Positions 16,535-24,517 of a stretch of 64,000 bases of DNA are shown here, one piece after another. Made by a program: the position numbers and the translations under genes. The stretch spans positions 124,001-188,000 of the forward strand of contig SVFQ01000002.1 in NCBI GenBank assembly GCA_015056765.1, in the 5' to 3' direction. How positions within the stretch are numbered: the stretch's first letter is position 1; each line of letters opens with the position of its first letter. The stretch comes from Lachnospiraceae bacterium. GTDB lineage: Bacteria; Bacillota; Clostridia; Lachnospirales; Lachnospiraceae. Below the pieces are notes generated by a model. That model searched no databases, was not told the origin of the DNA, and saw only the letters and a list, made by a program, of their open reading frames with translations.

Positions 16535-17953
16535 CTATTTGCCTGCTCTTTTCAAGAAAGAAACATAGCCACGAAATGTCTCATAAAGATCTACTTTGCT
16601 GATGCATTCCCAAGGTGCGTGCATGTTCAGAACAGCCACACCGCTATCGATGACATTCATACCGTATTTTGCCAGGTATAAAGCGATAGTTCCGCCGCCA
16701 CCTGCATCTACTTTACCAAGTTCTGCTGTCTGGAATACGACTTTGTCTGCATCCATCATGGCTCTGATCTGTGCAACGTATTCTGCGTTAGCATCACTAC
16801 TGCCGTATTTACCTCTGGATCCGGTGTATTTGTTGTATACCATACCGCCACCAAAGTAAGCACTGTTCTTCTTGTCGAACTGTCCTGCGTAAGTAGGATC
16901 GTAAGCAGCACTTACATCAGAAGAAAGCATGAAGGAATTCTTCATAATTCTGCGTACATATAAGTTTCCATCAAAGCCTGTTAAAGCTGCAAGTTCTGCT
17001 ACGACATTCTCAAAGAACATGGACTGCATACCGGTTGCACCATCAGAACCGATTTCTTCTTTATCAGCCAGGATTGCACAGGTAGTACGCTCAGGAGTCT
17101 TCACTTCCATCAAAGCTCTTACAGATGGATATGCACAAACTCTATCATCGTGGCCATAGCCCAGAATCATGCTGCGGTCAAAACCTGCATCACGGCATTT
17201 GCCAGCCGGTACTACTTCGATTTCTGCAGAGAGGAAATCCTCTTCTTCGAAATCATAGGTATCTTTCAGAATCTGAAGAATAGCTTTCTTTACAGCATCC
17301 TTACCATCTGCTTCTTCTTTGTCTTTGGCAGCAGTTTTCTTAATGGTAAGTGGTTTACTTCCGATGATGACATCCAAAGCTTCGCCTTCGATGACTTTGC
17401 TGGCTTTCTTGTCCATCTGCTCTGCAGCCAAGTGAATGAGAAGGTCAGAAATGAAGAATACAGGATCATCTTCATCTTCACCTACATTTAATTCTACTGT
17501 GGTACCATCTTTCTTCACTACCACGCCATGAAGAGCCAGAGGGATAGTTACCCACTGGTATTTCTTCACACCACCGTAATAGTGGGTGTCAAGGTATGCA
17601 AAATCAGTATCTTCATAAAGAGGATTCTGTTTGATATCCAATCTAGGAGAGTCGATATGTGCACCTAAGATGTTCATGCCTTCTGTCAAAGGCTTCTTAC
17701 CGATGATGAAAGCTGCTAAAGTCTTGTTCATCTGTACGGCATATACTTTATCACCGGCTTTTAATTTCTTACCGGATTCAATGGCTTTCTCTAATTCTAC
17801 GAAACCTGCATCCTCTAAAGTATTGACAATCTGGTCTACTGCTTCACGCTCTGTTTTTGCGTGATCTAAGAAAAACTTATAGTCTTCTGCAAATTTCATT
17901 GCATCTTTGGTCTGTTTGTCTGTGTATTCTTTCCACACATTTTTACGTTCCAT
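16535..17953 (-). CDS. M18 family aminopeptidase
   Basis: Cytoplasmic zinc metallopeptidase that removes N-terminal residues, often acidic ones, from peptides. The 472-residue protein carries the M18 ligands: GAHIDSPRLD (about 95), the DKEEIGSDGATGM segment (about 295) and the C-terminal NMHAPWE. A central inserted domain of about 120 residues rich in Lys and Asp forms the tetrahedral interface in this family. It sits between pheT and queA, with a 64-bp gap on the pheT side that holds a hairpin. Start ATG 17953 follows AGAAGG. Substrate preference is not readable. Confidence 0.95.
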   Translation of the reverse strand: MERKNVWKEYTDKQTKDAMKFAEDYKFFLDHAKTEREAVDQIVNTLEDAGFVELEKAIESGKKLKAGDKVYAVQMNKTLAAFIIGKKPLTEGMNILGAHIDSPRLDIKQNPLYEDTDFAYLDTHYYGGVKKYQWVTIPLALHGVVVKKDGTTVELNVGEDEDDPVFFISDLLIHLAAEQMDKKASKVIEGEALDVIIGSKPLTIKKTAAKDKEEADGKDAVKKAILQILKDTYDFEEEDFLSAEIEVVPAGKCRDAGFDRSMILGYGHDDRVCAYPSVRALMEVKTPERTTCAILADKEEIGSDGATGMQSMFFENVVAELAALTGFDGNLYVRRIMKNSFMLSSDVSAAYDPTYAGQFDKKNSAYFGGGMVYNKYTGSRGKYGSSDANAEYVAQIRAMMDADKVVFQTAELGKVDAGGGGTIALYLAKYGMNVIDSGVAVLNMHAPWECISKVDLYETFRGYVSFLKRAGK

Positions 17954-17968
17954 GTTTACCTTCTTTCT

Positions 17969-17993
17969 GAAATCCCAGGTTGACCAGGATTTC
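17969..17993 (-). other. Intercistronic stem-loop between pheT and the M18 aminopeptidase
   Basis: Minus-strand GAAATCC-tggtcaacctg-GGATTTC with no T-run after it, so it is probably not a full terminator. It may be an mRNA processing or stability element in the operon. Confidence 0.4.
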
Positions 17994-18017
17994 CATTACG
18001 CTAAGTCTTATCTATTC

Positions 18018-20435
18018 TTAGTCTCTCAGATTAATGCCCATGCTTTCAAGACCATTTAGAATTTTCTTCATGGCTCCTGTTACATCTGCTTCTTCCAAAG
18101 TTCTATCCTTTGCACGGAAGGTAATGGAATAAGCGACGGATTTGAATCCGGCTTTAATCTGATCTCCCTCATAAACGTCGAAGAGTTTCACTTCCTCTAA
18201 CAGTTTGCCGGCTCTCTGGCTAATCATAGCCTCGATATCTCCTACCGGAATCTCTTTCGGTACAACCATAGATAAGTCACGGCTTACTGCAGGGAATTTT
18301 GCAATGCCCTCATACTTACGATCAAAGGTAGCAAATGGTAAGATTTCAGGCATATCCAGTACAGCCACATAAGCTCTGCACTTCATGTCATAGTTCTTGC
18401 AAACTTCAGGATGTACTTCACCAAGGAAGCCAATTACTTTACCTTCATAGCTCATGACAGCACCACGTCCGGGATGCAGGAAAGTCTTACCATGTTTGCC
18501 ATCATAAGAAACTTTACCATTCATACCAATTTGGCTTAAGAATTCTTCTACCACACCTTTCATGGTAAAGAAGTCTCCATCCCCGTAGAATCCCAAAGTA
18601 AACTGCATTCTTTCATCAGGCAGCTCTGTCAGAGGCAGTGCCTTTGGCAGATAGATATTACCAAGTTCGTACAGTCTGCAATCGCCGTTACGACGGTTGT
18701 AGTTGGTAGATAAGCTGGTCAGCATACCATTTAAGGATACGGTACGCATGATTGCATAATCTTCACCCAAAGGATTGGCAATACGGATTGCCTGTCTTTC
18801 CTTTGCATCTTCCGGCATTAACAGCTTATCAAATACCTTTGTACTTTCGAAAGAATAGCTCATGCCCTGAGAGAAACCGCAGAATTCTGCTACGTCTCTG
18901 GCTTTTCTTTCAATCATCATCTTAAAGGTCAGCTTACCTGCTACAGCAGAACCACCCGGCATGGTGGTAGGAATCTTATCATAGCCGTAGAAACGAGCTA
19001 CTTCCTCTGCGATATCTGCAAAGCCCTTTAAGTCCTGACGGAAAGATGGGCAAGTCAGCATGTTGGTAGCTGGATCATATTTGATTTCCAGTCTTTCAAA
19101 ATAAGAAAGCATATCTTCCTTGGAGATATCAGTACCAAGGAATGCATTGGTTTTTTCAGGCTCAAATGGCAGAGTAACCAGGTCCTTTAATGGCTCTTTC
19201 ACATCTACCATACCACCGACTACTTCACCACAACCCAGTTCTTCAATCAGCTGGCAAGCACGCATAATAGCTGCTTCTGCATTGCGAGGATCCAGGCCTT
19301 TTTCGAATTTACCGGAAGCATCTGTACGAAGACCAAGTCTCTTAGCAGATTTACGGATGTTTGGTCCGTTGAAGGTAGCTGCTTCGAAAAGAACAGTCTT
19401 TACATTGTCCGTAATCATGGTGTTTTCACCACCCATGATACCTGCGATGCCCACTTCTTTCTCGCCATCACAAATCATTAAGATGTCATGATCTAAGCTG
19501 CGATCCTGACCATCCAAAGTACGGAAGGTATCTCCGTCTTTTGCACGACGAACCACGATTTTCTTACCTGCGATGGTATCCAGGTCATAAGCATGCATCG
19601 GCTGACCGAATTCTTCCATGACATAGTTGGTGATATCTACTAAGTTATTGATTGGACGAATGCCACTGGCAGCTAATCTTCTCTGCATCCACCATGGTGA
19701 TGGAGCGATTTTGATGTTCTTTACCACTTTTGCACAGTAACGAGTGCACAGGTCATCCTGAACATCTACAGAAATATAATCATTTACATCTCCTGTTTCG
19801 TTTTTCACTTCTACAACAGGAGGATTGCAAGGCAATCTAAAGGTAGCTGCGACTTCTCTGGCGATACCAAGGATACTGAAACAATCTACACGGTTATTGG
19901 TAACTTCATATTCGAATACGGTATCATGCAGACCCAGTACTTCTACGGCGTCTGCACCTACTTCAACAGAGTCATCAAATACGTATAACCCTTCTTCCGG
20001 TGCTTCCGGATAGAAGTTACGAGAAGAGCCCAGCTCTTCAATGGAGCACATCATACCGTTAGAAGGTACGCCACGTAATTTACCTGCTTTAATAGTGATA
20101 CCTTCTTCCGGAAGGGCGCCACCGTCATGGCCACCTGCTACTTTACCGCCATCTAATACAACAGGCACCTTCATACCTACGACTACGTTAGGCGCACCTG
20201 TTACAATCTGAATGGTCTCTGTGCCGATGTTTACCTGGCAAATCACCAGTTTATCGGCATCCGGATGTTTCTCTACAGATGTGATCTGTCCTACTACGAT
20301 TTTCTCTAAGTTTTTATCCAGTCTGGTAAAGGTTTCCACCTTGGTACCGGACATGGTCATTTTGTCAAAATATTCGCGATCTGTGCATTCCAGTCCTGGC
20401 ACATACGCTTTAATCCAAGATAATGCTGTATTCAT
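18018..20435 (-). CDS. pheT: Phenylalanyl-tRNA synthetase beta subunit
   Basis: Forms the alpha2-beta2 synthetase with PheS. The 805-residue chain has the expected domains in order: EMAP-like tRNA-binding domain (about 40-150, KIVVGQITSVEKHPDADKL), B1/B3-B4 editing domain (about 205-400), B5 (about 405-475), catalytic-like core and the C-terminal FDX-ACB anticodon-binding domain (from about 710, FPAVSRDLSMVVPKE). It follows pheS by 45 bp under the same T-box leader. No truncation or odd feature is seen. Confidence 0.98.
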   Translation of the reverse strand: MNTALSWIKAYVPGLECTDREYFDKMTMSGTKVETFTRLDKNLEKIVVGQITSVEKHPDADKLVICQVNIGTETIQIVTGAPNVVVGMKVPVVLDGGKVAGGHDGGALPEEGITIKAGKLRGVPSNGMMCSIEELGSSRNFYPEAPEEGLYVFDDSVEVGADAVEVLGLHDTVFEYEVTNNRVDCFSILGIAREVAATFRLPCNPPVVEVKNETGDVNDYISVDVQDDLCTRYCAKVVKNIKIAPSPWWMQRRLAASGIRPINNLVDITNYVMEEFGQPMHAYDLDTIAGKKIVVRRAKDGDTFRTLDGQDRSLDHDILMICDGEKEVGIAGIMGGENTMITDNVKTVLFEAATFNGPNIRKSAKRLGLRTDASGKFEKGLDPRNAEAAIMRACQLIEELGCGEVVGGMVDVKEPLKDLVTLPFEPEKTNAFLGTDISKEDMLSYFERLEIKYDPATNMLTCPSFRQDLKGFADIAEEVARFYGYDKIPTTMPGGSAVAGKLTFKMMIERKARDVAEFCGFSQGMSYSFESTKVFDKLLMPEDAKERQAIRIANPLGEDYAIMRTVSLNGMLTSLSTNYNRRNGDCRLYELGNIYLPKALPLTELPDERMQFTLGFYGDGDFFTMKGVVEEFLSQIGMNGKVSYDGKHGKTFLHPGRGAVMSYEGKVIGFLGEVHPEVCKNYDMKCRAYVAVLDMPEILPFATFDRKYEGIAKFPAVSRDLSMVVPKEIPVGDIEAMISQRAGKLLEEVKLFDVYEGDQIKAGFKSVAYSITFRAKDRTLEEADVTGAMKKILNGLESMGINLRD

Positions 20436-20480
20436 TTTCTTCTCCTACTTATCATCTATTCCTACGAAAACTACCAAAAA

Positions 20481-21497
20481 CTAGAACTGTTTCAGGAAGC
20501 GGATATCATTCTCATATAAAAGACGCATGTCGTCAATTTCGTATTTCAAAAGGGCAATACGCTCAAGACCAAGACCAAAGGCAAATCCTGTGTATTCCTC
20601 AGGATCGATATTGCATCTCTTTAATACGTCAGGATGTACCATACCGCAGCCAAGGATTTCAATCCAGCCTTCACCCTTACAGAATCTGCATCCTGTACCG
20701 CCGCATTTAAAGCAGCTTACATCCATTTCTGCAGAAGGCTCTGTGAATGGGAAGTGATGTGGTCTGAATTTTACTTTGGTATCTGCACCGAAAAGTTCTT
20801 TTGCGAACTCCTGCAAGGTACCTTTCAAATCTGAAAAAGTAATATTCTTATCGATGACCATACCTTCAATCTGATGGAAGGACGGGGAGTGTGTCGCATC
20901 TACTTCATCTGCACGGAATACACGTCCCGGAGCAAGCATACGGATAGGAAGCTTGCCTTTCTCCATTTCACGGACCTGAATTGGAGAAGTCTGGGTACGA
21001 AGTAAAATATCATTACCAATATAGAAAGTATCCTGTTCATCTTTTGCAGGATGATCCGCAGGAATATTCAGAGCTTCGAAGTTATAGTAGTCTTTCTCTA
21101 CTTCAGGGCCTTCTACCACTTCATATCCCATGCCTACGAAGATACGCTCGATTTCTTCTAGCGCAATAAAGTTTGGATGTCTGTGTCCTACCAGGTTCTT
21201 CTTAGCAGGTAAAGTTACGTCGATGACTTCCGCTTTTAATCTTGCTTCCATCACCTCTGCTTCCATACGCTTTTTGGCATTCTCCAGTGCTGTTTCGATT
21301 TCTTCACGAACAGCATTTACCATTTGGCCCATCTTCGGTCTATCTTCTGGCGGAATGTCTTTCATGCTTTTTAAGAGACCGGTCAGTTCACCTTTTTTAC
21401 CAAGGAACTGTACTTTAATGTCCCCTAATTTTTCAAGAGCTTCGGAGTCTTTAATCTGGCGAAGCGCTTCTTCTTTGATTTGGTCTAATCTTTCCAT
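20481..21497 (-). CDS. pheS: Phenylalanyl-tRNA synthetase alpha subunit
   Basis: Catalytic subunit charging tRNA-Phe. ATG 21497 (MERLDQIKEEALRQI) is chosen over the track's 21524 because AAGGAGAG lies just upstream and the resulting 338 residues match the family. There is an N-terminal coiled-coil arm, then class II motifs: GHRHPN near 115, FRADEVDATHSPSFHQ (motif 2) near 205 and GLGLERIALLKY (motif 3) near 310. A four-cysteine CFKCGGTGCRFCKGEG segment, a known variation in some bacterial PheS, lies at about 265. Expression is governed by the phenylalanine T-box upstream. Confidence 0.98.
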   Translation of the reverse strand: MERLDQIKEEALRQIKDSEALEKLGDIKVQFLGKKGELTGLLKSMKDIPPEDRPKMGQMVNAVREEIETALENAKKRMEAEVMEARLKAEVIDVTLPAKKNLVGHRHPNFIALEEIERIFVGMGYEVVEGPEVEKDYYNFEALNIPADHPAKDEQDTFYIGNDILLRTQTSPIQVREMEKGKLPIRMLAPGRVFRADEVDATHSPSFHQIEGMVIDKNITFSDLKGTLQEFAKELFGADTKVKFRPHHFPFTEPSAEMDVSCFKCGGTGCRFCKGEGWIEILGCGMVHPDVLKRCNIDPEEYTGFAFGLGLERIALLKYEIDDMRLLYENDIRFLKQF

Positions 21498-21524
21498 ATT
21501 TCTCTCCTTACATATTCTATGCAA

Positions 21525-21560
21525 TAAAAAATCCCTATATCCACTTTCGCAGATATAGGG
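21525..21560 (-). terminator. T-box terminator hairpin before pheS
   Basis: Minus-strand CCCTATATC-10 nt-GATATAGGG followed by ATTTTTT. It competes with the antiterminator formed by the T-box sequence just upstream. Confidence 0.9.
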
Positions 21561-21762
21561 ACGATTTCTCGCGGTACCACCCTGATTCCTATAATCCTAT
21601 AGGCACTCTTGGACGTAACGTGTCTCCTACGGCCTAAACTACTGTGATTCATCCAGGCAGCTACAACGGGAATATGAGTCTTAATGTAAATAAGGAAGCT
21701 TACAGCCGGTGACTTCCTCTCTCTGAAAATAGGGATTAAGACCTTTATGCGTTGTCTACGCT
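21527..21762 (-). ncRNA. T-box leader for pheST, phenylalanine (UUC) specifier
   Basis: Transcription-attenuating RNA that senses uncharged tRNA-Phe. On the minus strand the diagnostic T-box CAGGGTGGTACCGCG is at 21570-21584. Stem I can be drawn: lower helix ACAACG/CGTTGT (21750-21755 with 21663-21668), upper helix GTCTTAAT/ATTAAGAC (21735-21742 with 21678-21685), leaving TTC at 21670-21672 at the specifier position, which is a Phe codon and fits the downstream pheS. The distal part GGAAG...CTTCC forms the apical loop. The terminator is CCCTATATC...GATATAGGG plus TTTTTT at 21525-21560. Confidence 0.92.
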
Positions 21763-21769
21763 TTTGGGC

Positions 21770-21956
21770 AAAATAAACCCCCAAAATGCCGATTCCTGTA
21801 ATTGACTCCTAGCTCGCGCTAGGTGGGCAACCGCAATCATATTTCTGCCTTCCTCCGAATCAAAAGATTAAGGCCTGACATCCACATGATAATGTAGGAA
21901 TCCCGTTTAAAGAAATGTAGGATCAAAATAACAGGAGTTGCCGAGCATTTCAGGTT
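21770..21956 (-). ncRNA. ssrS: Probable 6S RNA (RNA polymerase-binding regulatory RNA)
   Basis: A gene-free stretch directly behind a strong promoter and just upstream of the T-box. The predicted transcript is about 165-190 nt. Its ends can pair (AAATGC at 21945-21950 with GCATTT at 21784-21789; CCTGT at 21931-21935 with ACAGG at 21795-21799), making a long interrupted hairpin with internal loops and a side hairpin CCTAGCGCGAGCTAGG. A long rod with a large central bubble is the shape of 6S RNA, and wording such as GGTTGCCCACCT recalls Firmicute 6S. No open reading frame of note. Alternatives are another structured RNA or an extended pheST leader, since no strong terminator separates it from the T-box. 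Confidence 0.55.
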
Positions 21957-21962
21957 AAACTC

Positions 21963-21991
21963 ATTATAATGCAGGTTCTGCCTGCTGGCAA
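21963..21991 (-). promoter_or_regulatory. Strong promoter driving the 6S-like RNA and pheST leader
   Basis: Minus-strand TTGCCA, 17-bp spacer, TATAAT. The spacer contains GCAGGCAGAACCTGC, itself an inverted repeat. The start would be near 21956. Confidence 0.8.
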
Positions 21992-22040
21992 GTGAAAAAT
22001 CTCTAAAGACTTTCCGACAAAACTATAATCCGTCTATAAA

Positions 22041-22907
22041 CTACATAGCATCCAGACCAAGTTTTAAGGCACCCATAATACCCTGCTCATCGTCCAAACT
22101 CTGAGCCACAATATAGGTATCTAAGTCTTCCATTTCCTTTGTGGCGATATAGCCGTTCATCTGCTTTTTGAATTCTTCTCTAACCAGAGGAAGCATCTGT
22201 AACTGATGGCTAACGCCGCCCCCAAGGATAATACGCTGCGGACTGGCGATACATACATAATCTACCAAAGCCTGGGCGATATAGTAAGCTTCCAGTTCCC
22301 ATACGAAGGGCTGATCCTGTAATTCAGCACCCTTTTTGCCCCATCTTTTCTCGATGGCCGGGCCTGCGCAAAGACCTTCAAAGCAGTTCTTATGGAAAGG
22401 ACAATTTCCAGGGAACTCTAAATCCTTTTCATGTCTGGTAAGAAGGATGTGACCACCTTCCGGATGCATCATACCATGTACCAACTTGCCATCTAAGATA
22501 ATACCTACACCTACACCGGTACCGATGGTGATATACAGTACACTGTGTAAGCCTTTTCCGATTCCCCAGGTATGCTCACCAAGTACGGAACCGTTTACAT
22601 CGGTATCAAAACCGATAGGAACCCCAAGTCCTTTGAATGCGCCTACCATATCGTAGTTCTGCCATGCAAGCTTTGGTGTGGTAGTGATATGTCCATATTC
22701 CGGACTGGACTTATCTAAGCAAATCGGCCCAAAACAGCCGATACCTAAGGCCTCAACGCCTTCCTTCTCAAAGAAATCATACAATTTCGGTATGGTTTCT
22801 TCCGGGGTTAAAGTAGGAAAAGATTCCTTTTTCAGAATCTTTCCGTTCTCGTCACCAATGGCGCAAACCATCTTTGTGCCACCGGCTTCTAATGCTCCAA
22901 GTTTCAT
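22041..22907 (-). CDS. ROK family sugar kinase, fructokinase type
   Basis: Phosphorylates a hexose, probably fructose, in the cytoplasm. The 288-residue protein has the N-terminal phosphate-binding GALEAGGTK, the catalytic-Asp region GFDTDVNGSVLGE near residue 103, ITIGTGVGVG, and the ROK zinc site HPEGGHILL...CPFHKNCFEGLCAG near residues 148-180. This form matches ROK fructokinases such as those of the YdhR/ScrK group. It follows the GGDEF gene by 11 bp and closes that operon. No sugar transporter is adjacent, so its physiological sugar is uncertain. Confidence 0.9.
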   Translation of the reverse strand: MKLGALEAGGTKMVCAIGDENGKILKKESFPTLTPEETIPKLYDFFEKEGVEALGIGCFGPICLDKSSPEYGHITTTPKLAWQNYDMVGAFKGLGVPIGFDTDVNGSVLGEHTWGIGKGLHSVLYITIGTGVGVGIILDGKLVHGMMHPEGGHILLTRHEKDLEFPGNCPFHKNCFEGLCAGPAIEKRWGKKGAELQDQPFVWELEAYYIAQALVDYVCIASPQRIILGGGVSHQLQMLPLVREEFKKQMNGYIATKEMEDLDTYIVAQSLDDEQGIMGALKLGLDAM

Positions 22908-22918
22908 TTCGTCTTCTC

Positions 22919-24517
22919 CTAGTGGTTTTCATTTAACTCTTTCGCACTATGAATCAAAAGCACACCGTTCCCACCGGTATCTTTGGTTCGGTATAGTGCT
23001 GCGTCTGCAGATGAAGTATAATCCCAGACTTTATTTAATGCCCTGGGCACGTGATTGCAAATGCCTTGTGAAATGGTGAATTTCGGCAAGTCCCTTTCTT
23101 CCAAAACCCGTGCCAGGGTCGTATTTAACATACCACAAATCTCATGAATGGCATCGTCTTCAAATCCCATGTAGAGAATAAAGAACTCATCACCACCGTA
23201 TCTGGCGCAAAACATACCATCTCGCTTCATGAGCTTTAAAACGTCTGCAAGGGCAATGAGACACTCATCCCCGATTTTATGACCATACTTATCATTAATC
23301 GCCTTAAAATGGTCGATGTCCAGCATCTCCACCCCAAGACTTTCTTTATAGGTATCTGCCAGTTCGAAGTACTTATCTGCCACTTCGTTTAACTTACGTC
23401 TGTTAGGCAGTTTTGTAAGACCATCGGTATCCGCTTCTTGTTTCAGTTCCGAATTCTGGTTTTTCATCTTTTTTAGATTATTCCGAATCTCTATGAACTG
23501 GTAGACATTACGATTGTTCTGCACAGTTTGCGCCTGGGCATACTTCACAAATCTGCGGAATTCTTCTACATTGGCCTCAGTTATATTTTTACGATGAAAA
23601 ACATCTAATTTCAAAGCAGAAAGCTTCATACGGATATCCGGATATTCGTTATCCTGAATGCTTTTTTCTATAGATGCAATCATCTCTTCCAAGATGTCAT
23701 TATCTCCTTTTTCATTGAGATAATTCATCAAATCAAAGCAATCTGTAAAATAGTCAATTTTATATTTGCAATTACGGAACTCCTGAATGGCGTACTGTAA
23801 TTCTTCTGCCTCTTTTTCGCTATTTCCTTGGGCTTTTGCCAAAAGCACAGCTGCAATGCGAATACTCAGAGTTCTGAAATCCGTTTCCACCTTTTCCTGT
23901 AAGGCCATGGACTTTTCCATGTAGATTTCCGCTAGTTTTAACTGGCCTGTTAAAATACAGGTTTTTACCAGCTGAATGCTCAAAGCCAAAACCACATCCA
24001 GCACCTTATTCTGCTGAGAATCGCTGACTTTTTCGCTATATTCCATGGAAATCTTTTCAAGACGAAAGGCTTCCTGATAGTTGCCGATATCGCAAAAGAT
24101 CTCCCCTAAATTTGCATAGACCATAGTGGCAAGCAAATATAGCTCGTGTTTTTCAGCAATTTCAATTGCCTCATACATACTCTCAATGGAACTTACGATA
24201 TTTCCCTGATGAGACAGCATAAGTCCCAAAAGGTTATAGCAAATACCCATGCGTTCCCAGTTTTTTGCATAGCTTAGGTCTCTGGTAGCGCGTTCCAAAT
24301 AGCTAAAGCTTTCTTCTGTTTTATTCAAGGTATACAGGCAATCCCCGATATAATAATACAGAAGACCACGCAGATTCACATCGTGCCTTTTCTCGGCTAC
24401 AGGCAGAAGCTCCATAGCTTTATCAATAACTGCCTGTGGCTCATCAAAACGACTCGCTTCCGCGAACTCTAAAAACTCTTTAATTGTGTCGTCCTGTAGG
24501 TATTGTTCCGTTGTCAA
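22919..24517 (-). CDS. TPR-containing diguanylate cyclase (GGDEF)
   Basis: Synthesises cyclic di-GMP from two GTP. The 532-residue protein has no membrane segment. Residues about 20-290 are tetratricopeptide-like helical repeats (for example LYYYIGDCLYTLNKTEESFSYLERA). A coiled-coil linker at about 345-365 leads to a GGDEF domain with the intact active site RYGGDEFFI near residue 450 and DGLTKLPNRRKL at its start. No EAL domain. The start overlaps the stop of the upstream YhgE/Pip gene by four bases, so translation is coupled. The repeats may receive a peptide or protein signal, perhaps linked to the membrane proteins of the same operon. Confidence 0.93.
   Translation of the reverse strand: MTTEQYLQDDTIKEFLEFAEASRFDEPQAVIDKAMELLPVAEKRHDVNLRGLLYYYIGDCLYTLNKTEESFSYLERATRDLSYAKNWERMGICYNLLGLMLSHQGNIVSSIESMYEAIEIAEKHELYLLATMVYANLGEIFCDIGNYQEAFRLEKISMEYSEKVSDSQQNKVLDVVLALSIQLVKTCILTGQLKLAEIYMEKSMALQEKVETDFRTLSIRIAAVLLAKAQGNSEKEAEELQYAIQEFRNCKYKIDYFTDCFDLMNYLNEKGDNDILEEMIASIEKSIQDNEYPDIRMKLSALKLDVFHRKNITEANVEEFRRFVKYAQAQTVQNNRNVYQFIEIRNNLKKMKNQNSELKQEADTDGLTKLPNRRKLNEVADKYFELADTYKESLGVEMLDIDHFKAINDKYGHKIGDECLIALADVLKLMKRDGMFCARYGGDEFFILYMGFEDDAIHEICGMLNTTLARVLEERDLPKFTISQGICNHVPRALNKVWDYTSSADAALYRTKDTGGNGVLLIHSAKELNENH

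Noticed and set aside
21485-21784. 99-residue minus-strand ORF
   Set aside because: It runs through the T-box leader and terminator; structure and the GGTGGTACCGCG motif explain this region.
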